DNA from: Siniperca chuatsi
Lineage: Eukaryota; Chordata; Actinopteri; Centrarchiformes; Sinipercidae
Direction: 5' to 3'
Assembly (NCBI RefSeq): GCF_020085105.1
Contig: NC_058064.1
Span: 18,669,823-18,733,822 of the forward strand
Length of the DNA: 64,000 nt
Positions within the stretch are counted from its first letter, which is position 1. Each line of letters opens with the position of its first letter. The notes beneath the pieces were generated by a model. That model was not told the DNA's origin. It did not search any database and saw only the letters and a program-made list of their open reading frames with translations. Shown one piece after another: positions 46,640 through 58,500 of this stretch. The translations under genes and the position numbers were made by a program.

Positions 46640-49406
46640 GGCACTGGAAATGATTATGTGCTTTATTTTTTATTTTTTTTGTTATCCCACATGGTGAGGT
46701 GAGAGGGGAGACAGAACAGAGACTTTTTAGGCTGCTGGAAGAACTAGTGAGGACTGAAATGGCTTTGAATTCATGTTCTAGATGAGCTGGGAGTGCTGAA
46801 CTCTGCCCCAAAAAACAAAAACACGAGCCCACATTTACCTCCTGTCACTTAAAAGGCATTATTAGAACACAAGTGGTTAGTTACTGGTACTGATATGAAA
46901 TCTACAGCCAAGTCGCGACCTTTGACCTTTAAAGCATACAAAGTAGCTGCTGTGTGTTGTCTTTGTAGGGCAGAAGTGACATCAGTGGTTGGTTAGCGAG
47001 ATGGGGGGAGTGAAACTTGGAATGATGACATAACCGTCCCCTTTTGATGATGCAAACATGAGGCCCAAACGTTTCGGAGGCCTTAATGTAATATAACCTC
47101 CCTCTATCCTTAAAACTATTGCATGATCACATTTCAGCTTTTAGAAAACAAAAACAAAAAAAGTTGGCGTCTGCCTTAGTTCTCTAGTGTCTTTGCTTTA
47201 CAATTTGTACATCCAGTGGTATAACAAACCCAGCGGTATATGACAGAAATAAAAAAACCTTTAGGATGACTACAGAGTCCACAAGCATGGAAGATTCAAA
47301 TATATTACACACTTGCACAGGGGGGGCCCGACTGCAAATCTGGCGACCGGAAAGAAAACTTTCACTAAACACACTGGATTTGAGAGAAAGAAACTAATAA
47401 AAAAAAAACAAAACAGAAAACAGACAAATGAACGTAATGCAGAAAAGTACTTGCAAATACTGAACATTCACTATATACAGACACGTGGCTTGCCAGGCTG
47501 TCATCATGGTGATGGCGATGGGGTCGGGTCGACTTGGGGGTGGCGAGAGCCCAGCTGTCCCAAGCAACGTACATGCAGTGGAGTTTCTTGGCAGGGGAAA
47601 TGTAGGGGTTAAAATGCCTATAGACAGCAGTGTCAGACGTCACTAAAAGCTACAGTCATACACTTGGAGTATAGTCACTTGACTTTCTTCTTTCCGTTTG
47701 GTTGGAAGAAATCCCCCGAACTCATTAAAAAAAAAAAAAAAAAAGCTTCCAGGAGCACCTTCAACTAACACTGACGAAAAAAAAAAAAAGGGTTACAGAG
47801 AAAGATATTGTTTATGTACAGATGCACATTCTTTACACTTCAGTCCATCCTGCTGCTGCTGCTGCTGCTAATGCTAATGCTGAGCTGACTGCGCGGGGGG
47901 TCCAGACAGGAAGTGATGGGAGTCGGCCATGTCTGATGGGCCCCTCCTCCTCCTCTCTGTAAACAATGGAAGCGTCGGTGTGAAGCGGCGCTGCTGGGCC
48001 CTTGTGTTCAGTAACGGCCAAAACAAAACAAAAATCCCTAAAAAAAAAAATAATCAGTGCAATGTTGTAGGCAGACAAGACAAATAAGACTTTACAGCTT
48101 TTTGTGAAAAACAAATGGAATGAACCTTTCTTGTAAACTCGTCCTCCTCCTGCTGCGTTCTCTTTTTCTTATACTCAACTCTGCGGTTAATAAATACACT
48201 CACTGTACCTGTCTATACAGAGTTTTATGGTAAAGTTCCTGGGCTTCCATGTCCATCAGCTACAGGTACTCGTTTAATCATTTTTTCTCATAAAAACCTA
48301 CTCAGTTAAAATGATGTGAAATGTAAAAATTATGGCGCTAGAACATAGTTACTTTATCTATAAATAGTTTTAAAATAAATATACCTGTATCACATTGTCT
48401 GTAGGATCATTTCTGTCACACCTACAGTGGTCGCCGCTAGAGAAGTCCCAATTCATGCGCTTAATCCTGCACCAATACTGCGCGAAAACTGTTTTCAGGT
48501 TATCACTTTAAAACGCTCAGGATGCAGCTTTATTTCAGCAGGTGAGAAGTTGGGACTCCTCCAGCGGCTCCACATGTAACCCGACGCTTTGCTCTGATGA
48601 AGTTCAACTTATGTTGGCCAATCCTCATCAGCTCGACTCAAAATTCATCACGGTGCAAAAATCAAGACCTTAAAATGACATTCCCTTATTTCTATCATAC
48701 TTTGAAACTAATTCATGGTTTCAAAAAATACAAGAAACTTTCCTTCAGTTTCCCTGGCCACGACAGTTAATTATCACAGGAACAGCAGAGTTCCTGAACC
48801 AATCAAAAACAAAAAAATACATACAGGGCACATCAACAGGGACACCATAAATAAGGGTATAAAATGGGAAGGGAAAAGAACGATACTGCCACTTTATAGA
48901 GCTGCTGTCTCTGCAGCGTCACGTCTCCGGTCCAAACAGAAGGGCTTTTATTTTGTAATTCCTCTCATCCGTCGGCCTCTCTCCTCTCCGTCCGTGCCAG
49001 GCAGCAACGCACCGTCCAAAGGGCTCGGGAGAAGAGACGAGGTGGAGGGGTTTGATAGCAGTGGGGGTGCAGTAATGAAGTCTGATGTTGTAGAATAGTA
49101 GTAGTAATAGTAATAGTAGTAAAGATGGTGGGGGCGGAGGGAGGGGGCGGAGGGAGAGAGCGGGGTGTAGGTGTGGTGTTGCCCCGTAACAGCATGCTAG
49201 TCCTGGCTGATTTTTTTTTTTCAAAGTCTTTTGATCGGTGAGGGAGAGATGGTCCAAAAAAGCAAGCGCTCCCGAGAACAGCATCGCTCCGATATGAACG
49301 CCAGGAGTGGGGTGGGGGTGGAGGTGGGGAGGGTGATCCTTCCAAACTTCCAGCGACGCTTGACTCCCCCCCCCTCCCCCCCTCCCTTCTTCCTCCTCTT
49401 CCTCCT
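46640..49406 (-). other. zdhhc17: Probable zdhhc17 3' UTR
   Basis: About 2.8 kb follow the stop on the minus strand with no coding potential. Two overlapping-type AATAAA signals (plus-strand TTTATT at 46662-46667 and 46669-46674) are good candidates for the end. It contains a CAG-type repeat (47850-47870) and purine/pyrimidine-rich tracts (49085-49400). The length is comparable with the long human 3' UTR as I remember it. Upstream alternative signals also exist (TTTATT near 48529 and 48945). Confidence 0.5.
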
Positions 49407-49545
49407 CTACACCAGCTGGTAGCCCGAGCCAGACGTCTGGTCGTATTCTATTGTGTACTGCGTGGTCCAGTCCACCGTCACGGGCCGGATCAGACCGCAG
49501 CAGCGAATCTCGAAGAAATCTATGAGATTTCTGAAGCAGCCGTGG
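49407..49545 (-). CDS. zdhhc17: zdhhc17 last coding exon
   Basis: [20 protein letters not shown] through SGSGYQLV, then TAG (plus-strand CTA at 49407-49409). Confidence 0.97.
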
Positions 49546-52500
49546 CTGGAGAGGGACAGACAGAGACAGAGGAACATGAGTGGCATCAGAGTGAGGACCC
49601 GGAGGCACCACCATCCCACTGTGCTGGAAGGTACTACTATTATAGAAATATACTGTACATATTTCCTAAAAACTGCTGGTGACATCATTAAAACAATACT
49701 TCACTGATTTAGCATTGCACTTCTATTGCAGACTCATGATGGGCAGTTTAAAAAAAAAAGGGATCAAAATCGATGCAGCAGAGCTGGAGATATTGTCCTA
49801 TTTATTCCACACATAATTCTTCCTTGTCAAAACCTGGCGCCTACATCACCCACAATGCAACTCAACTGCCGACAGATTCCGTCCGTGATTCAGGTGTGTA
49901 ATGCTAGTAGCAGCTAATGTAGCCTCGAAACCGCTAGCCTAAAGCATGGAGGAGGAGCGGGCTACAGAGGTTTGGTAAACGCACTTCTTTTTAACGCCAC
50001 ACCCCCAGATTTTTTTTTTCATTTTCAAACTTCTAGTCTTCAGCACCAACCGACTTTGCCTCAAGTGACATAACTCATCAGACTTCACACAGCTCCCTCT
50101 GGAGCAACAAAAGGCTTTATGCTACTTTTTTAAGCAGTAGTACACCCCATCACCTGTAAACAGACTTGTAAAATCGGTGGAGTTCCCCTTTAAGTACCTT
50201 CAACCATCTCATAACCATCTCTCCTTAATATAAATGTAAATGTATTTTCCTGCAGGCTGCATTAGAAAAAAGAGATACCATCTTCGGAGCTTCGTAGATT
50301 GTTCTAGCTGAGTGAAATAAACAGTGAATGCCTCTATCTGCTTGGTAATTATATCCACAATCATTTGTATTGTGTCTCATTGTGTTTCATGTCATTACTG
50401 AAGTAAGCAAATAAGAGAAGATCATTTACTTGAATGGGCTTTCGATGGATGTGGCTGTGACTTTAAAGTGCTTGTATCTCCGAGCGTTCATCCTCTCGTT
50501 GGTGGTGATTCCCAAAGCAGCGATCTAAGCGAGGTAAAAGCAAAGAGGTCAGCCAGCGTTCCACAGACAACTATCCACTGAAATTCAAACAGCTTATAGT
50601 GATTATAAATCCTAGTTCTAAATACTGTTTCCAATGTGTCCTTAAAACTGGTGTATCAAATGTAAAGACCCAGACCTGGTAGAGCTGACACATGATGAGC
50701 ACGGCCACCCACATGAAGTGGAAGATGCTGTTGAGGAACATCCAGAACATCCAGGGAGAGCAGGAGGCGATCTTGGTCAGATAGAGCCAGAAACCATCCT
50801 TGGCGTAACTGGTGGCACAGTGGATCCTCCAGTCTGAGGGAAAAGAGAGAGAAGTGAAAGAGTTAGCAGAGAAATACGCGTCGAGTGTCAAACGAGGGAA
50901 AGAAATTTAAAAGAGGTTCTTCTGCTCACAGGAAATGCAGCCGTATATCATCCAGCAGATCATGCAGAGCAGGAAGAACAGGTAACCCATGAAGTAGCGG
51001 TGATTCCCACTTCCTATAGAGGAGAAACAAACACGTCATGTCCCATTCTCATCACCTTAGTTTGTTGCCTCTGCAAACTGAAGGTAAGATGAAAGAAAAT
51101 GCTAAGTTCTCTAATGTTTACCATGTTCACCCTCTTAGTTTAGCAAGTTAGCATGCTAACATTTGCCCATTTGCACTAAACACAAGGCACTGAGTAGTAG
51201 TGTCAAAAGTTCTGCAGGTATTATATATAAACCATATAAACAAATTGGACAAATGAAAACTTTGACCCGATGGTGGCGCGAGAGGAAAAGCCAGGGGTTA
51301 ACAACGAGATTACAAGTCACAACTTTGGTTTCAGTCTGGACCAAAGTTGTGGACGGGTTGATGGACAAACAGACACTGCCATCCACAGAGCCACACTGCT
51401 AGCATGGCTAAAAAGACTTGTGCAGTAGAGTTACTACTCAATATACAAATTCATGCTGACGAGTGCAAATGAAGGAGCTTAACAGCAGTGAAGATAAGAG
51501 AGGATTGCTGACATGACTAGGCGGCCGGGTGTCATGCAAGTCTAAAAGACATTTAAGTTTTTAAGACATTTTCTGTTTAATTTAAGGCCAGTTAAAAAAT
51601 AAAAAGAACATGAAGTCCATTTCTCAATGAAAATGCAACTATCCTGTAGATTCTACAGTATAAACAGCTATGATAAGGAGACAGAACACCAGGAATTTAA
51701 AGGTTACCTGTGGAGTTTTAGACCTCTAGCAAAGACAGGGAAGCAGAAGACTGCTAGCTAGCAAACAAGCACGAAAACAATGCTGGATTTCAAATACTTC
51801 GGCTTTCCAAATGTTTTACCAGGAAGGAAATACGTTCAACACGTTTATTAGACCTATAGAAGACACACAATGCGCTTTGGTGAGGAACACTTTAATGTAA
51901 ACATAACTGTTGTTTGTTTACAAGGAACTCTACAGGGACCTTTAACTGTTCAGGGACAGTCCTTTTGAATAGCACATAGGACGCATACTGTATATTTACC
52001 CTCGAAAAGATGACATGCATCACAAAGAAACCCATGACTGCCTCATAACCTATTTTGTTTATGATATTTTAACACTTCTTAAGATCTTTTAATATCTTTT
52101 TCCAGGCTCCTGGTCCCAATAGCCATGAGGCAGGGCTCGTTGTTTGTTCAGACAGTTTCCACGCTTTTAAAGCTTCTTCCTGGCCACCTGGTTTCAAAAT
52201 GGAAGCGCTACAAGACCCCTGCACTCCTTCCTTCCCCCACTGTCTCCGGTCTGCTTCACAGACGCCATCTGACACAATCCTGGACACACACAGATGCGCG
52301 CACACACTTATTAATGTTTTATCACTGAACACATTAATTAAAACGATTCTAAACAGGTCTAAACTTAATGTTGGACGGCAGAAAGGGAGTTAAGCAGTTG
52401 GCTAAAATTAATAAAATGATTTAAAATCCAATAACCATAACCTTTTTTCAATATCTGGTGTCATTTTCATCAGTATTCATTAAGGGTAACCCAGCTTACT

Positions 52501-55500
52501 CAGATGTCCGACCTTTCCCTCGACATGTTTTCCTGTTGTGTACCAGAACCAGAATAAATTGAGAGCAGACACACAGGCCTCTTAAAGTGGAATATGGAAC
52601 TGATGAAACACAATAATAAGCCACAACTCTCAGTGCGGGGATGAAAATGATGAGGTCGTTTGGGAGTGCATGTGTTGTTGACATCCTCATAAATCTGTGG
52701 TGTGGTTGACATACCGACACAGTTCCCCACCCAGGGACAGTGGTGGTCAAACTTGGCAATGCAGCGGTTGCACACGGCGCAGTGTTTGGACCTGATGGGC
52801 TTCCGTATCTGTAAGGAAACAGTCATATAAGCAGTAAAAAGTTGTCTTATTATTGCTTTTATCCTCTGTATGGATCATCGATTTCTTGTAAGAGAGAAGT
52901 CAGAATTTACCAAGCAGGTACTGCAGAATATGCTCAGATCCAGGCTGCCCGTCTCTGCCAGCTCAACAATTGTCTGGAGGAAGGAAACAAGAAACACAAG
53001 CAGGATTGTAAAAAAAAAGGCAGACACAGACATGGCAAAATATGAATGAACAACAACAAATTCATCTTGCCAAGGACTATTTGGCACCACAACAAAAGAT
53101 CTACTGAGAGTGTACAAGCCGAGGCTGGGATTTCCAGCTGAACGATCACACGGGGAAGAGGTTTGTTTTTTATCTAATGTGCAGAAATAAGATTTCTCTT
53201 CGGTGTCTTTTTAATCACTTTTACAGCTTATCTCTGTGCAAATAATCTAAAGACCAACAAAAATCCTAATCTACAACAACCTCAGAGGAAAAACAAGAGG
53301 TGGAAGGGGATCGTCTGCAGGGAAAGGAAGGCTTTGAAGCCTTTGATCGGAGATGGCCGACTAGCTTCAACAGTGGCGAGTCCTGCGCTGTGCTAACAAT
53401 GCAGGGTAAATTTAGCTCTTCATCAATCACAGGGCCTGGTAAGAAGCAGAGCCTCTGTTGTCCTCCATTAGAGTGTGATAATGAGGGACAGAGAGGCCGA
53501 GAGGAGAGAGGGGCGACGACTCTCGGCAGCAGGCCAGAGAATCAGCCACCAAGCAGCCGTGAGCTCTGCGGTGAATGCTAAGCAGCTTTCTGCAGCGAAG
53601 TGGAATTTTCACAGTGGAAGTAACATCACACGTGATGTCAGAATACAATGTGGGGACACACATCACATTAAAACAAACATGTCCAACAAGCACATGTACT
53701 TTACCTTTTTCTTCTGCTCCTCTGATGCTTTGATAATTCCTGGGTCAGACTTCCAGGATTTGCCAAAGTTGTAGAATAGAGCCAGGGTGTTTATCAGGAA
53801 GGGCACATGGACAGTGGCAAAGGGGAGATGTGCAGTGAGGTTAAGGAAGATGGTGGACAAACTGCTTTTCCGGACTCGAACCAGGTGAGCTACTGGGGCG
53901 CTCCCCGGACTGGTTTTTGTTTGTTATTTTAAAAAGACAGGTTTGTCAACTGCTGTTTTTTTTGTCCACAATCAAATCCTATTCATTTCAACCACAGTAC
54001 TACTGCCAGAGGACTGATGATATCAATAAAGAACCTCAGTTCAATTCATGACACCTGAAGTGTATCAAAGCAGAACTGTAGCATGAACCTTTAACAACAG
54101 ATTGACACTGTCACAATTCATTGCTTCTGTTTTCAAACAGTGGTTTTATTAGTGGAAGTGTTTGGGAAATCTGCTTCTTCGCTTTCTTGCAGAGAGTTAG
54201 GTAAGACAGATACCAGGAGGCAAGGCAAGAGAGACACACCTGAGGTGAAAGACGGATCCGAAAAGAACAGGAAGTTAGTTATTGCTGTTTGGCCGCTGCT
54301 TTGGCCCGTTTGTGAACACTGTCAACAGTTGAAGCAGCAGCAGTTGCTGCGACACACAGCTCATGAAGGAAGTTAAGGTACTTTAAAACCCTTACCGCCT
54401 GATTGCCGATATTTGTCTAAAAAAAAAAAAAAAAAAAAATCGCACATGATACACATATTTGTTGATTAAGTGTGACTTACACTTTCAGAGGATTATCATT
54501 ATCTCTGACGTCCAACATGAATAAACGTCAATAAATCCGCTTAGAAATCATAGAAAAGGGCACTCCTTATAACTTTAACTTTTAAGTTTTCTTCAGTATC
54601 AAAGTGATCCAGTGATAGTTGTCTGTAAATACACGGGTACACTGCAAACAGAAACTGCTAACAGCTAATTCGGCATACTTTTAATGGTGCCATTTTGCCA
54701 GAATGTAAATAAATATAGGCTTAAAAAAAAAAAAGTTGTAGCCCACAGCTAACTCACTGACTCCATGGCAACATTGTACTTCCTGTTTACATCCCCAAAA
54801 GTGACTTTGAAAACACCTGGCTTAACATAAAGACTGAAAGCAAGGGGGTACAAAGAGCCTGGCTCTGTCCAAAGGTAACAAGTATGTTTCATGTCATTTA
54901 AAAATAAATCATTCTTAAAGGTTCTTGTCTATTTTTCACAGCAGTTCTGTTACTGATTAGCAGCAGACTCAGCCAGCTGAATCCCACAGGAAACCAGCCA
55001 TGACACCGAGAGGCACAGACTGTGAAACCCTCAACACTAGGTGCTAATGTGTGGCTGAAACTTTTGGAGTAAAATGCAACTTTAAAAGAAAACTAGGACA
55101 GAAACGTCACTGTGGATCAGAAACTGAAACACAGATGAAGAAGATTCTGTTTAAACTGAAGTGTTACATGTGAAAATGAGTGATGTTTTTGCATCTACTG
55201 CATGTTGCAAGTTTCAGTGGGAGGCATTAAATTACTGCTTAACATACAACTGCACACAAGGTAGTAATTTTCAGCCCATACAGTAGACATTATGTAAGAG
55301 TAGCCATTTTAAATTACCCTCTTCAGAGTACATGGCTCCAGAAAGGTGGCTATTCTACCTCTGTGGATAAAATATTTATAATTAAAAAGGACATTCCACC
55401 AATTTACATGCGCCTTTTGCATCTTGCACAATGTTCATATTCTTGCAACTGTCATACTCTTTCAAGAAGAGATTCGAGAGAGGTAGCTGGCAGACCACGA

Positions 55501-58500
55501 AGTTCCATTTGTGTTAGACATGTTCCATAAATGTGCTTGGATCATATTAAAATTAAAACACCTGCACTATTACTATTACAAGTTTAATATATGAAATATA
55601 AAAATCTATATGGAAGCTAGCTGAGTCTCACAGATTTTCACCATGAGAAACCATTTGTCTTCCAAGTGCATTCAGAAAGAAAAAGGACTACAGCCATGCT
55701 AGCGACTCTTTGAGGCTGTACTTAGGCACAGCGGCGGTTTGAGCTAAATGCTAACATAAGCATGCTAGCATACTAACAATGACAACGCTGGGGCGCCCCG
55801 CTGCTTTCACCGGCACATCAAAAACTATTTATCTTATTATCTCCAAACAAACTGGATCATCCTCTAAATCATACAGTCGGGCTAACTGCACAGATGAGTT
55901 TCTCCTCCTCTACGGGACTGCAGGGAAACAAGGCATGCTATTCCAGTTTATATTGCATGCTTTAATTCAAAACTCTGGGATCTATATTGTCAAAACACAC
56001 TTGATGTGAACACCAGCCATTAAAAGTGACACCAAATCCACCACAACAGATGGTGCTAAAATCCTCTGAAGCATTAACAAAGATTTGCAGCCCTCGAGGT
56101 CTATTGGGAAAGCAGTTACTTGTAGCTATGAGGGACGTGCGATAAGCACAGAAATAACATGCCCCAACAGTGACTTTTGTTTGTTGGTGAGAAAGAGCCA
56201 ATAGCTTTTGTGGTCATCCCTCCAGCACTGTTCACTGATAAAGCACTTTCCTAGAACTGAATGAGATAGGCCTCTACGAGTCCCTAAAGACCACATGAAG
56301 CCATTGATCTTCATAAGTATCTCCATAAAGACCTGGGTGTTGACATTATCCCCTCCTGGAATGGCCTGATAAGTGAAACCCTCTCCAGAGCGCCTCATTG
56401 GTCTACAAACTCAGTGACCGGTGGAGATGCAGAGATGGTGCCAGTGATCAATTCAACTCCTCAGACAAATGGGCTCAGTGTTTCCTCAGGGAGAGATGGG
56501 TCAGCACCTCCCGTTAGCACCCATTGATCTTTTGAAAGGCCGAGTGGTGAGGTGTATTTCACGAGGTTTCCCTAACAGCTGACAGCAGAGGCCGAGCAAC
56601 AGGGTCTGAGACAGATTTATCAGTGTGGTATTTGAAGGCTGCAATGATGTGCAGACATACTATAGTGAAATAAATGCTACATCAGTACAGTACAAAACTC
56701 AAGGAGAATTCATGGTGATGAAAGTTGTTAACATGTGTAATACACATTATGAGTAAAAAAACTAAATGAATACTGAAATTGGCAAGGTGTTCTTCCAAAG
56801 CTTCAGGTTTTGCCCTGACTCTTATTTCATTATTGTCAGACAGACGTTCACCTGCTGGAAATGCATTTATGAGCAAAATTCATTGAGGGAAATATGATCC
56901 GAGTCTGGGAAAGACAAAAAACCACAGGCCTGAGGAGGATAATGAGCTCACCGTGGCAGAAAGTGGGTCAGAACTGGTGGATGAAATGTTTTAACCTGGT
57001 GGGCAGAACAAAGGTTTGCAAAATACTGGGCTGCATAACTACACTGCCTAACAGAGACGTGATAAGAACTGTGGAACATCGAAATCAAAACAGTAATCTC
57101 CCATTTCTCTCTCTACACTGCATTACCTTCTAGCTTATATATGTAATATTTATATTTTTATTTTTCATTTTATACCAGATGTTGGAACCTTTTGGTCCAT
57201 GACACAAACAAAAGGTTTATATTCTCATCTTAAATTCAAGTTCAATAAATGTTGACTTAAACTGCAGGCTCGTACAAAATGGCGAACTCCACCAGCAACC
57301 CATGCTGGGCCTCAGTCCACAGGTTATGTGACCGGGCTCTGAAGCGAGAGTAAACTGATGCCTCCCCTGACACCACAGACTGAAGAATACAAAGGAGGAC
57401 GTTAGAAGACGTTAAAGGCATCAGTATGCTTCAAACGAAGTGCTTGCTGGATGGTCGAACGGCTTCAGAAATCATCTCCCCTCACAGCTTTCCGACATCG
57501 CAATGGCCTGCGTCCAATAATTTGTGTAACTTTCCAAAACCAACACTCTGACATTTGCCATCCAAATTAAGCGCAGATTTTAAAACGAATTTCCAGAAAA
57601 TCGGCAAAAGAAAATGCAAATTAACATGCGTTTCCATCCACTTCTACTATGTGAATATTAGGAGCTGGCCGCATAGAGATAAACAATTGGTGGTGCTAAT
57701 TCTTCAGTTGCTGCTATTAAACCACTGCAGAAGAAGAGGACACGATGACGTAATTAAAAGAGCTCCAGTCAAACCTCAAACAAACGAAAATAATGTGGAA
57801 ATTGTGATGGAAATATAACAGTTATCTTTGGTTCATGTATTAATTTGAGGACGGTTGCAGTCTCCTCATCGCTCCACACGAATCCGATGTTTTCGTCTGC
57901 TGCTATTTTTTGTCTCTCCAGTGGAGCGGAGTGGACGTTTTAGTCACATGCTTCATGTGAGTCATGATTTATTCGAATTTAGTGGCATTTTGCTTTTGTC
58001 GATACACCAACCTTTCCACCTCAGCCAAGCGTAAAAACTTTGGCCAGCTGTGCCGACTTGAGAAAGTTGGTAGGATTTGAACTTCTCTCTCAAGCTGTCT
58101 TTCTTCATTCTTAACACAACTACTGTCGGCCACTTTTCGTGTGTACAAACAAGTGTCACTATGAATGTCCTCCAGGAAAGATTGTCCAAAAGTGTGCACC
58201 GTTATTCCCACATTTGAACAATCACTGAGTCTCCCCCCCTCTCTATAACAGCCGGCTTTTCACACCGCCTTTAAGTGGGACCGTTTGAAACAGCTTTACT
58301 AAAGCTAACACTTTTGCCTTCAGACCTGCTCAGACGACAAGTCGTACAAACTAATTTCTTTCAAGCATAACCTGACCTCAACTATGGTGGCAGTTGCTTG
58401 TATGTAGCAGTGTGAACAGTCTCACTAATATTTTAGCTTTAAAACAAGCACCGAGTCATCCAGCCCCACAGTGCTCCTGATTTGCATAAATACATGCGAT

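Noticed and set aside
48919..49614. 231-codon minus-strand open frame overlapping the zdhhc17 3' end
   Set aside because: It runs through the last zdhhc17 exon in the wrong frame and then low-complexity Pro/Leu-rich 3' UTR; no family resemblance.
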